A program made the translations under genes and the position numbers. A stretch of 7,396 bases of DNA from GCA-2686265 sp036010965 (GTDB taxonomy: Bacteria > Planctomycetota > UBA1135 > GCA-002686595), in NCBI GenBank assembly GCA_036010965.1, contig DASCMO010000119.1, forward strand, positions 1 to 7,396, given 5' to 3'. The notes beneath the pieces are model-generated. The model worked only from the letters and a program-made list of their open reading frames with translations. It had not been told where the DNA came from and made no database searches. This document shows positions 1-5,608 of the stretch, in pieces (the first letter of the stretch is position 1; each line of letters begins with the position of its first letter).

Positions 1-263
1 CCGATGCGCGTCGTGAAGTCACCGATCAGGAAGATGACCTTGTGGCCGATCTCCTGCAGCTCGCGCATCATCCACAGGTTGACCGCATGGCCGATGTGCA
101 TCATCGGCGCCGTGACGTCGACGCCGTACTTGATCCGCATCTGCCTCCCCGAGCGCAGCCGGTTCCGGAGCTCGTCGAGCGTCACGATCTCGTCGGTCGT
201 GCGCGCAAACGCATCGAGAACGCGCTCGACGCTGGCTTCATCCGATTTGACGGGTCTGCTCAT
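1..263 (-). CDS. tyrS: Tyrosyl-tRNA synthetase, N-terminal part (cut by window edge)
   Basis: This would charge tRNA-Tyr with tyrosine in the cytoplasm. Only 87 codons are present; the gene runs off the left edge. The protein starts MSRPVKSDEASVERVLDAFA. At residues 46-64 it shows the class I synthetase entry: GVDVTAP leading into the ATP-binding HIGH signature (residues 56-59), followed by an amphipathic helix and then GHKVIFLIGDFTTRIG (73-88). This matches the first half of the Rossmann fold in the TyrRS/TrpRS subclass. The GHKVIFLIGDF block is the form found in TyrRS, and TrpRS would differ here. The ATG at 263 is chosen because it gives the usual N-terminal helix ahead of the HIGH block and has a weak GGAG (274-277) ten bases upstream. 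The KMSKS loop and tRNA-binding domain lie outside the window. The gene stands after a 265-base gap, so it probably has its own promoter. Confidence 0.9.
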   Translation of the reverse strand, partial: MSRPVKSDEASVERVLDAFARTTDEIVTLDELRNRLRSGRQMRIKYGVDVTAPMMHIGHAVNLWMMRELQEIGHKVIFLIGDFTTRI

Positions 264-291
264 CAGGGAGGGACTCCGCGGGGGAGGCATG

Positions 292-304
292 CAATCTACA
301 CCGC
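292..304 (-). promoter_or_regulatory. Possible tyrS promoter -10 region (GCGGTGTAGATTG)
   Basis: Read on the minus strand, TAGATT (298-293) matches four of six bases of the bacterial -10 consensus and sits about 29 bases before the tyrS ATG. No good -35 hexamer is visible at 16-18 bases upstream. Support comes from a near-identical 13-base copy (12 of 13) at the same kind of position ahead of the nfeD gene (5379-5391). Confidence 0.35.
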
Positions 305-342
305 CGCCGGGGCGAGACCACGCGCCAGCCGCAGTACTGACC

Positions 343-356
343 GCCCGGAATCGGGC
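343..356 (-). other. Short inverted repeat (GCCCG-N4-CGGGC)
   Basis: A perfect five-base-pair stem with a four-base loop lies in the gap between the histone gene and tyrS. It has no U-tract on either strand. It may be part of a structured leader or simply reflect high GC. Confidence 0.3.
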
Positions 357-379
357 AGGCGGGGCGCGGGTTCCCATGC

Positions 380-409
380 GAGGAGACCGTCCCGAAGGAC
401 GGCCTCCTC
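380..409 (-). other. Strong hairpin with cUUCGg tetraloop, candidate terminator or tyrS leader element
   Basis: In minus-strand RNA the arms GAGGAG-G-CCGUCC and GGACGG-U-CUCCUC pair over 13 positions with one G-U wobble, capped by a C(UUCG)G tetraloop. On the plus strand the same positions give an A-C mismatch and a CGAA loop, so the structure is best formed by minus-strand RNA. It lies about 120 bases after the histone gene stop and about 117 bases before the tyrS start. No U-run follows, so it is not a classical rho-independent terminator. It could end or protect the histone mRNA. Confidence 0.55.
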
Positions 410-442
410 ACGATGCTCGTCTGGATCCGCTGTCAACAGTCA

Positions 443-467
443 GTGGGTAGCCTGACAGGCTCACCAC
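443..467 (-). other. Palindromic hairpin downstream of the histone gene
   Basis: The core is the 13-base odd palindrome AGCCTG-a-CAGGCT (449-461), extended after a 2x2 internal loop by GTGG/CCAC (443-446 and 464-467). It is 62 bases past the Hc1-like stop. It may be an mRNA 3' structure, or a dimer-binding DNA site, since the six-plus-one-plus-six layout is the same as that of the palindrome at 903-915. No U-tract follows. Confidence 0.35.
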
Positions 468-528
468 ACAGGCACTCAGCCTCCAGGGCTTCACGCCTCG
501 CTGACCGCGGACAAGTCGGTCAGGGCTT

Positions 529-711
529 TCAGGAGCCGCCGCTGTCGCGCAGCTCCAGCATTTCCTTGCGGATGTCCTGGGCGACAGCCTTGATCGCCTG
601 CATTTGCTTGCGGACCCGCGAGGTGGCGGCCTTGTTGCCGGATTCGGCCTTTGCAACATCGTCCGCGGTGTCCTCGACAACCGACTTCAGGCGCTCGAAG
701 TTATCGCTCAT
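529..711 (-). CDS. Short histone H1-like protein, Hc1 family
   Basis: A 60-residue, lysine/arginine- and glutamate-rich helical protein beginning MSDNFERLKSVVEDTADDVA. The hallmark is GNKAATSRVRKQMQ at residues 25-38, followed by AVAQDIRKEM (42-51). This closely follows the N-terminal domain of chlamydial histone H1-like Hc1 (GNKAA-x-RVR, then a second helix ending in RKE). Unlike chlamydial Hc1 (about 125 residues) it has no Lys/Ala-rich C-terminal tail; short tail-less versions are known in other bacteria, including Planctomycetota. The expected role is binding and compacting chromosomal DNA or modulating its topology, although the tail-less form may act differently. The start at 711 is favoured over longer in-frame starts because GAGGG (716-720) lies just four bases upstream and homology begins here. 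It is a single-gene unit, with its own TATAAT promoter about 200 bases upstream and a terminator separating it from the preceding operon. Confidence 0.85.
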   Translation of the reverse strand: MSDNFERLKSVVEDTADDVAKAESGNKAATSRVRKQMQAIKAVAQDIRKEMLELRDSGGS

Positions 712-914
712 GATTCCCTCTTCTCGGGGATGGTGGATGTGGGTTGATGGGGCCGGAGGGACGCCGCAATGCGGGTGCAAGCCGTCCTGACCCCCTGTAG
801 GCGTTCTGTAGGACCACAATCCGCCCCGCCGATCAAGCACGGAACCGCCCCCAGGGGCCGGAAAGGCGATCGCCCAGCCGACTGGAGTTCTGAAATCGCG
901 ACACAGAGCCTCTG
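712..914 (-). other. Leader (5' UTR) of the histone gene, with tandem CCTACAG repeats
   Basis: This is roughly 200 bases between the predicted transcription start (about 914) and the histone ATG. No gene is supported here. The leader carries two direct copies of CCTACAG (minus strand, 812-806 and 801-795) spaced exactly 11 bases, one DNA helical turn. It also has a perfect ten-base palindrome GGCGATCGCC (865-874) and a small GCCCC/GGGGC repeat (847-858). The long leader could host translational control, but no known riboswitch class was recognised. Confidence 0.4.
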
Positions 915-951
915 TAACTCATTATATGACAGAGCATTATGTCGCCACATA
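903..951 (-). promoter_or_regulatory. Promoter of the histone gene with flanking inverted repeats
   Basis: This is the only clearly AT-rich patch in the window. Reading the minus strand, a perfect TATAAT -10 box lies at 926-921. The -35 position at 17-base spacing (949-944, TGTGGC) is poor, which suggests activator help or another contact. Two inverted repeats bracket the box. TATGT-N4-ACATA (938-951) covers the -35 region, and ACAGAG-c-CTCTGT (903-915) covers the expected start point. The sequence ACAGAGC also occurs twice (plus-strand 903-909 and 929-935), 26 bases apart. The layout fits a promoter with repressor or activator operators. It sits just after the terminator at 993-1027 and reads toward the Hc1-like gene. 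Confidence 0.6.
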
Positions 952-992
952 GCATTCAGGCCAGCCCGTCGAACAGGCGCCTGGAAGGAGCC

Positions 993-1027
993 AAAAAACC
1001 GCGTCGAGGGCCCCTCATTCGCCACGG
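993..1027 (-). terminator. Rho-independent terminator of the nfeD-floA-EVE operon
   Basis: In minus-strand RNA, CCGUGGCGA (1027-1019) pairs with UCGACGCGG (1007-999) with one G-U and one mismatch, around an 11-base loop. The stem is followed immediately by six U residues (998-993). It begins 80 bases past the EVE gene stop codon and comes just before the histone promoter, so it insulates the two units. This run of six T is the only one seen in the window. On the plus strand the stem is not followed by T residues, so it works in one direction. Confidence 0.75.
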
Positions 1028-1106
1028 CCGGGGATGCAGTACCCGGTCTCGTCAGCGGCAGATCGACGCTCGCGGTGCGCCCGCAGGCCCGGCATCCGGC
1101 GGCGGC

Positions 1107-1588
<482 letters not shown>

Positions 1589-1592
<4 letters not shown>

Positions 1593-2230
1593 CGCTGGAG
1601 AGCTCCGGGCATCTGATCGGTAGAGCGCAGGGACACGGGCAAGCCGAGGACCTCGGCAGCCACCACGGCGTCGCGCCAGGCGTTCACCGAGCCCAGGGCC
1701 CCGGCGAGAGCGGCTGACCGCGAGCGGGCACGCCGGGCATGACCCTCGTGGCTGGCCAGGGACTCCGCGAGGGACACGCCCGAGGCTGGAGCGTCCTCCG
1801 AAGGCACGTGGGCCAGATCGCCCGCTCCGAGCATCTGCCACGAGGGGCGGTCCTCGCCAAAATCCGGGTTGAGAGCACCGAACATCCCCTCCCGCTCCGT
1901 GGAGAGCGAAGCCGGCGCGGGGACCGACGGCGATCGGGACTCAGCCCCTTCCGCGGAAGGCGTCGAGGGCTCAGGCGCGGGCAGTGGTGTGCGCCACACC
2001 TCCTCACGGCCCTCGAGCAAGGCACGCCAGCCGCCCGCGCCCTCGAGCCCGCCGCCCGGAGCCCCGTGGCCAGGGCGCGGAGTGCGCGGACGAGGCTGGG
2101 ATCCCTCCTTGCTCGTGCGGCGCAAGACGGCCTGTCCCGCCGCTATCAGCAGAAACAGCGCCACCAGCGCCGTCTCCAGCAAGTCCGAGGAGATGGCGAG
2201 CGGAAAGCCCGGGACGAGGGTCAAGCTCAC
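1589..2230 (-). CDS. Unrecognised single-pass membrane protein with proline-rich linker
   Basis: A 213-residue protein of unknown function. An N-terminal hydrophobic segment (about residues 17-36, with LLETALVALFLLIAAGQAVL) is followed by RRTSK, which suggests a signal-anchor with the rest facing the cytoplasm. Residues 45-110 form a low-complexity Pro/Gly/Ser/Glu linker, unlikely to fold. The C-terminal third (113-213) looks more ordered, with GMFGALNPDFGEDRPSWQML (115-134), a basic stretch HARRARSRSAA (164-174) and WRDAVVAAEVLGLPVSLR (185-202). This last segment resembles a short helix-strand peptide and is the best candidate for a conserved motif. It begins with GTG at 2230, overlapping the floA stop as GTGA, and its own TGA overlaps the EVE start. 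This tight coupling makes it a probable working partner of FloA or NfeD. No enzyme motif is seen. Confidence 0.8.
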
Positions 2231-3255
2231 TCGCCTCCCCCGCCGTCGTCCGTCCCGGGCGGCCCGTCCCCGTCACCGTGCGCGATGCTCTGGCGCATGT
2301 CCGTGTCGGACTCGATGTTCCGCAGACGATAGAGGTCCATCACGCCCAGATTGCCCTCGCGTAGAGCCTCCGCCATGGCCAGGGGCACCTCTGCCTCCGC
2401 CAGGACGACCTTGGCGCGGTTCTCCTGCACCGTGGCCTTGAACTCCTGCTCGGCCGCCACCGCCATCGCGCGCCGCTTCTCCGCCAGGGCCTGGGCCACG
2501 CGCTTGTCCGCCTCCGCCTGGTCCGCCTGCAGGCGCGCGCCGATGTTGATGCCGATGTCCACATCGGCGATATCGATCGAGACGATCTCGAAGGCCGTCC
2601 CAGCATCGAGCCCACGCGAGAGGACGACCTTGGAGATGTCGTCGGGGTTCTCGAGCACGAGGGCGTGGGTGTCCTTGGAGCCGATGGTGCTGACGATGCC
2701 CTCGCCGACGCGCGCGATGATCGTCTCTTCCCCGGCTCCGCCCACCAGGCGCGCGATGTTCGTACGCACGGTCACGCGCGCCTTCGCCAGGACCTGGATG
2801 CCGTCCTTGGCCACGGCCGCGATGGTCGTCTTGCCCGACTCGGGATTGGGGCAGTCGATGACCTTGGGGGTCACGCTGGCCTTGACCGCCTCCAGCACAT
2901 CGCGCCCAGCCAGGTCGATGCTGGCCGCCGTGCGGAAGTCCAGGTCCAGGCCCGCCCGATCGGCAGAAATCAGCGCCTGCACCACGCGCATCACGTGCCC
3001 GCCGGCCAGGTAGTGGGCCTCCAGGTCACGCTTGTCGATGTCTTCCAGCCGCGCCTGCACCAGCATCACGGCGGCGTCCACCATCGTGCCCGGCGAGACC
3101 TTGCGCAGCTGCATCGCGATCATGTCGAAGATGCCCACGCCAGCCTTGGTCAAGACCGAGCGCAGGTAGAGCTTCCCGTAGCTCAGGAACGCGAACAGAA
3201 AGACCAGCAGCAGCAGGCCCAGGAAGATCAGGCCGACGTTTTCGAGTATCTCCAT
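2227..3255 (-). CDS. floA: Flotillin-like protein FloA (SPFH/band-7 membrane scaffold)
   Basis: This 342-residue protein is close to the usual FloA length of about 330. A membrane-anchoring hydrophobic hairpin spans about residues 7-25 and is followed by YGKLYLRSVLTKAGVGIFDM. Strongly conserved FloA blocks follow: AASIDLAGRDVLEAV (110-124), VAKDGIQVLAKARVTVRTNI (148-167), LVGGAGEETIIARVGEGIVS (170-189), LDAGTAFEIVSIDIADVDIG (216-235) and the long charged helix QADQAEADKRVAQALAEKRR (243-262). Then come the coiled-coil A-E-A repeats and PLAMAEALREGNLGVMDLY (291-309). The tail is Gly/Asp-rich. FloA scaffolds organise functional membrane microdomains in bacteria. The ATG at 3255 is preceded by AAGGAG (3262-3267) at six bases and gives the normal N-terminus; the longer frame to 3339 lies inside the upstream gene. 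It follows the short NfeD after a 13-base gap, the expected NfeD-flotillin pairing. Confidence 0.95.
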   Translation of the reverse strand: MEILENVGLIFLGLLLLVFLFAFLSYGKLYLRSVLTKAGVGIFDMIAMQLRKVSPGTMVDAAVMLVQARLEDIDKRDLEAHYLAGGHVMRVVQALISADRAGLDLDFRTAASIDLAGRDVLEAVKASVTPKVIDCPNPESGKTTIAAVAKDGIQVLAKARVTVRTNIARLVGGAGEETIIARVGEGIVSTIGSKDTHALVLENPDDISKVVLSRGLDAGTAFEIVSIDIADVDIGINIGARLQADQAEADKRVAQALAEKRRAMAVAAEQEFKATVQENRAKVVLAEAEVPLAMAEALREGNLGVMDLYRLRNIESDTDMRQSIAHGDGDGPPGTDDGGGGE

Positions 3256-3261
3256 CTCAAT

Positions 3262-3267
3262 CTCCTT
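3262..3267 (-). promoter_or_regulatory. Shine-Dalgarno AAGGAG of floA
   Basis: This lies in the 13-base gap after the short NfeD stop, six bases from the floA ATG. It fixes the floA start at 3255. It is the only junction in the operon that is a gap rather than an overlap. Confidence 0.75.
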
Positions 3268-3268
3268 C

Positions 3269-3739
3269 TCAATCGTCGCCGACCTCGGCCACGACCACGC
3301 GGTTCCCAAGCAGTTCGATGACGCGCACGCGCGCGCCAACCTCGATCATCTCCCCGCGACTGACCACGTCGACGCGCCGGTCGTCGAGGCGCGCCACGCC
3401 CGAGGGGTGCAGGGTCGCGATCACCGCGCCCTCCGCACCCATCAACTGGGCGTCGCGCGGGTCCACGGCGCGGTTGTCCGCCGTGCTGAAACCAGGGGCC
3501 ATGAGGGCCTTCGCCAGGGGGCTCCTGGGCAAGAGCTTGAAGCCCGCCATCACCGCCACCGGTACGCACAGGCCGCTCATCACCATGTAGAACACGATCG
3601 ACTCCTCGCGCCAGGCGAAGACCCCGCCGGCGATGATCGACAGGCTCGCCGCCAGCCCCAGCAGACCGAAGCTGGGGATCAACAGCTCGGCCACGATCAG
3701 CACCAGGCCCAGGCCCAGCAAGAGGATGGCCCAGGTCAC
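3269..3739 (-). CDS. Short NfeD-family membrane protein
   Basis: A 156-residue protein with three hydrophobic segments (about 2-20, 24-43 and 47-67). The first ends in the typical NfeD turn VAELLIPSFGLLGLAA (16-31). After a polar linker comes a C-terminal OB-fold domain (about 98-154): GAEGAVIATLHPSGVARLDD, then DVVSRGEMIEVGARVRVIEL and NRVVVAEV. These are the small beta-barrel motifs of the NfeD C-terminal domain (TxLxPxG, G-x-x-V-x-V). It lacks the protease domain, so it is the short form that usually sits next to a flotillin and is thought to interact with it through the OB domain. It starts with GTG at 3739, overlapping the stop of the long NfeD gene (GTGA), and is followed 13 bases later by floA. 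Confidence 0.92.
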   Translation of the reverse strand: MTWAILLLGLGLVLIVAELLIPSFGLLGLAASLSIIAGGVFAWREESIVFYMVMSGLCVPVAVMAGFKLLPRSPLAKALMAPGFSTADNRAVDPRDAQLMGAEGAVIATLHPSGVARLDDRRVDVVSRGEMIEVGARVRVIELLGNRVVVAEVGDD

Positions 3740-5355
3740 GTGGCGTCCTCATCGGGGTCATCCGGCGCGGAGTCGCCGGGTGCCAGCTCGACGAGCAGGC
3801 GGCCGCCGAGTTCACCCGCCGCCACGACCCGCACGCGCGCGCCACCGGCGATCTGCTCACCCTCCGAGCGCGCCTCGCGCGGATGGGCCGGGTCAGCGTC
3901 CAGGGCAATCTTGCCCACCGGGTGCAGGACCGTCAGGGCGCGCCCCAGGGCGCCGGGCAGGACGGCGGGGGCGACTTCCGCCGCCGCGACGCTGCTGGGG
4001 ACGGTCACTAGCCGGTGCAACACCGGCGTGCGCGGTAGGACGCGCGAGAGGGCCAACACCCCGATGGCGCCCCCTACGCCCGCCAGGGCCAGGCGCCGCG
4101 CAGCCTGCAAGGCAAGGTCGCGGGTCAGGGGACTGCCGAGGCCGGCGCCCGGCCCCAGCTCGCACAGGAGCAGACCACCCAGCACGCAGGCCGCACCGGC
4201 CAGACCAACCCAGACCGTGCCCGGGAGGACGAACAGCTCGAAGGCGATCAGGGCGAAGCCGAGCGTCACCAGGACCACGTGCGGCACGTCCGCCAGGCCC
4301 GTCATGTACTTGCCCACCAGTACCAGGGCGAAGCACACCAGGGCCAGGATGCCTGGCAGGGCGAAGCCGGGGGCCTTGAGTTCGGCGTAGCCCAGCATCA
4401 ACCCGATCGCGATCAACAGCGGCGTGGCCTTCTCCAGCAGGGCCAGGGTCTCCTCGGAAGCCGAGCGCTCGATCGTGGAGACCGTCGCGCCGAAGAGCCC
4501 CAGGCGCGAGAGGACCTCTGCAAGGGATTCGGCCGTGCCGTCCGCCAGGCCCAGCTCGACCGCCTCGGGGCCGGTCACGTTCAGCAGCTGCCCGCGACTG
4601 CATACCGTGCGCACGAGTTCGACCGCATCGCCACGCTCGAAGGCGTCGTCCCACTCGCGGCCGGTCATGAAGCGCAACTCTCCCGCGGTGCGCACGAGGC
4701 GCACCTCCAGCGCGGGGTCCACCATCGCCTCCGCCAGCTCCGGCGAGCGCCCGCGCCCGGCGGCCACGGCCCGGAACTCGGCCCGCGCCAGGGAGGTCAC
4801 CTTCTCCCGCAGGCCGCCCTCTTCGGGCACTGCGGCCATCCCGCCGGGACCGACCGCCACGGGCATGGCCGAGCCCATCGTGCTGGTCCGGGAGATCAAG
4901 ACTCGCTCGCAGGCCAGGGCCACCAGGGATCCGGCGGAAGTCGCCTGCCCGCTTATCCAGGCCACTGTCGAGAGCTCTGCCGGTTGCTCGGCGCCGATCA
5001 GACCGGCGAATTGGCTCATCAGCTCGATCGATCCGCCGGGGGTGTCGATCTCGATCACCAGGGCCCGCTGGCCCGCCGCTCGCGCCTGGCGGATGCCGCG
5101 CTGGACGAGGGCCAGGGTGGCGACGTCCAGCTCGCGATCGACGCGCAGGTGCGTGACCTGCGGCAGGTCCTCCTGCAGCACGGAAGGCACGGCGGTCGCG
5201 GTCAGGGAGAGCAGGCTCACAGCGCTCACCATGCACAGTCTGGCTGCCCATCGACGGCGGCCCCCGCCCCCGGGCGCGAGCGCACGACTGCCCGGACTAC
5301 GCCTGCCCGGACTCTCGCCGCCAGGCGGAGCGATGCCCATCCCAGCCCTCTCCAT
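3736..5355 (-). CDS. nfeD: Long NfeD protein: ClpP-class membrane serine protease with OB domain
   Basis: A 539-residue protein. Residues about 40-57 form a signal peptide or anchor (VSAVSLLSLTATAV). A ClpP/crotonase-like protease domain follows (about 66-290): IEIDTPGGSIELM (102-114), then WISGQATSAGSLVALACERV (133-152), with the predicted nucleophile Ser140 in T-S-A-G-S and STMGSAM (158-164). Lys185 lies 45 residues on, about where the general base of the Ser-Lys dyad sits in archaeal 1510-N. Four or five membrane segments lie between about 311 and 437, with AELKAPGFALPGIL in the conserved linker. A C-terminal OB-like domain follows (about 470-525; ALTVLHPVGKIALD). The family is thought to cleave membrane proteins such as stomatin-type partners. 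The ATG at 5355 is chosen because GGGGGAGG sits five bases upstream; an ATG at 5370 has no such site and one at 5340 is also possible. It is first in the five-gene operon. Confidence 0.92.
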   Translation of the reverse strand: MERAGMGIAPPGGESPGRRSPGSRALAPGGGGRRRWAARLCMVSAVSLLSLTATAVPSVLQEDLPQVTHLRVDRELDVATLALVQRGIRQARAAGQRALVIEIDTPGGSIELMSQFAGLIGAEQPAELSTVAWISGQATSAGSLVALACERVLISRTSTMGSAMPVAVGPGGMAAVPEEGGLREKVTSLARAEFRAVAAGRGRSPELAEAMVDPALEVRLVRTAGELRFMTGREWDDAFERGDAVELVRTVCSRGQLLNVTGPEAVELGLADGTAESLAEVLSRLGLFGATVSTIERSASEETLALLEKATPLLIAIGLMLGYAELKAPGFALPGILALVCFALVLVGKYMTGLADVPHVVLVTLGFALIAFELFVLPGTVWVGLAGAACVLGGLLLCELGPGAGLGSPLTRDLALQAARRLALAGVGGAIGVLALSRVLPRTPVLHRLVTVPSSVAAAEVAPAVLPGALGRALTVLHPVGKIALDADPAHPREARSEGEQIAGGARVRVVAAGELGGRLLVELAPGDSAPDDPDEDAT

Positions 5356-5360
5356 CAAAA

Positions 5361-5368
5361 CCTCCCCC
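5361..5368 (-). promoter_or_regulatory. Shine-Dalgarno GGGGGAGG of nfeD
   Basis: This purine-rich ribosome site is five bases before the ATG at 5355 and overlaps the alternative ATG at 5370. It favours the shorter protein. Confidence 0.65.
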
Positions 5369-5378
5369 ATCGCCGCGC

Positions 5379-5391
5379 CAGTCTACACCGC
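5379..5391 (-). promoter_or_regulatory. Possible nfeD operon promoter -10 region (GCGGTGTAGACTG)
   Basis: TAGACT (5385-5380 on the minus strand) lies 24 bases before the nfeD ATG. It differs by one base from the 13-base element ahead of tyrS (292-304). The -35 region is not recognisable. If it is active, the operon has its own start inside the 69-base gap after selC. Confidence 0.35.
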
Positions 5392-5401
5392 GAATGCGGC
5401 C

Positions 5402-5418
5402 CGCCCCAGGAAGGGGCG
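5402..5418 (-). other. Hairpin just after selC (CGCCCC-N5-GGGGCG)
   Basis: A perfect six-base-pair GC stem with a five-base loop begins seven bases after the encoded CCA of the tRNA. There is no U-tract, so it is a possible weak terminator or a processing guide for the tRNA 3' end, not a firm terminator call. Confidence 0.4.
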
Positions 5419-5424
5419 CAGGGA

Positions 5425-5522
5425 TGGCGGGAGTGCATGGGAATCGAACCCACCGGTCCCGCTGTTCACGAAACCCAACCGGCTTTGAAGACCGGGCCGC
5501 ACACCAGCACGGATCCACTCCC
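5425..5522 (-). tRNA. selC: Selenocysteine tRNA, anticodon UCA
   Basis: This 98-base tRNA folds like bacterial tRNA-Sec. The acceptor strand GGGAGTG pairs with CACTCCC, with discriminator G and an encoded CCA. The D arm is six base pairs with a four-base loop (CCGTGC-TGGT-GTGCGG), as in the E. coli molecule. The anticodon arm is CCGGT-CTTCAAA-GCCGG with UCA at 5488-5486. A long variable arm of seven pairs (GGTTTCG/CGGGACC) follows, then the T arm GTGGG-TTCGATT-CCCAT. The six-pair D stem, long variable arm and UCA anticodon separate it from tRNA-Ser and suppressor tRNAs. It would decode UGA as selenocysteine with SelB. The eighth acceptor pair, normally paired, is G-G here. It lies between the GDPD-like gene and the nfeD operon on the same strand. 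No selA, selB, selD or selenoprotein gene is visible in the window. Confidence 0.93.
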
Positions 5523-5534
5523 CCCGAGGTGCGG

Positions 5535-5540
5535 AGTGTA
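5535..5540 (-). promoter_or_regulatory. Possible selC -10 box (TACACT)
   Basis: TACACT (minus strand) lies 12 bases before the tRNA 5' end. It has the same TA-x-A-[TC]-T form as the boxes ahead of tyrS and nfeD. No -35 hexamer is recognisable, and it sits next to the inverted repeat at 5541-5570. Confidence 0.25.
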
Positions 5541-5570
5541 GCGAGCGCCCCGCGCCGCGGCGACGCTCGC
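5541..5570. repeat. Inverted repeat GCGAGCG / CGCTCGC
   Basis: Two perfect seven-base arms (5541-5547 and 5564-5570) enclose a 16-base, almost pure G+C centre that is itself nearly palindromic. It lies between the GDPD-like gene and selC. It could be a second transcript-end structure or a protein-binding site. Confidence 0.45.
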
Positions 5571-5577
5571 CCGTACT

Positions 5578-5604
5578 GGGGCGCGGCGAAGTCCGCTGCG
5601 CCCC
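5578..5604 (-). terminator. Probable 3' hairpin of the GDPD-like gene (no U-tract)
   Basis: Seven-base arms GGGGCGC and GCGCCCC close a stem that starts five bases after the stop codon at 5609. Inside, two further G-C pairs form beyond one unpaired position. The place right after a stop codon suggests a transcript-end hairpin, but there is no U-run, so intrinsic termination is uncertain. Confidence 0.45.
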
Positions 5605-5608
5605 ACCG

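Noticed and set aside
431..436. A perfect TTGACA (minus strand) as a -35 box for tyrS
   Set aside because: At 17 bases downstream there is only TCGTGA, a very poor -10, and the start point would fall in the UUCG hairpin.
264..528. A T-box leader for tyrS
   Set aside because: No T-box sequence (AGGGTGGNACCGCG-like) or specifier loop was seen, and the two hairpins do not form an antiterminator pair.
865..874. GGCGATCGCC as a HIP1-type repeat
   Set aside because: A single copy was noticed in a G+C-rich region, and nothing else suggests a cyanobacterium.
708..1025. A 105-residue minus-strand open frame between the EVE and histone genes
   Set aside because: It runs through the terminator, the promoter and the histone ribosome site, has no recognisable motif, and lacks a ribosome site of its own.
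1593..1841. An extended EVE protein starting at 1841
   Set aside because: The extra 83 residues are basic low-complexity sequence lying inside the preceding gene. The family N-terminus begins at the GTG at 1592.
3256..3339. A floA start at 3339 giving 28 extra residues
   Set aside because: The extra residues are the short NfeD gene read in another frame. The ATG at 3255 has a good ribosome site and the normal FloA N-terminus.
3407..5541. Long plus-strand and alternative minus-strand open frames across the nfeD region
   Set aside because: The long and short NfeD proteins show clear domains in the chosen frames. The others are low-complexity shadows.
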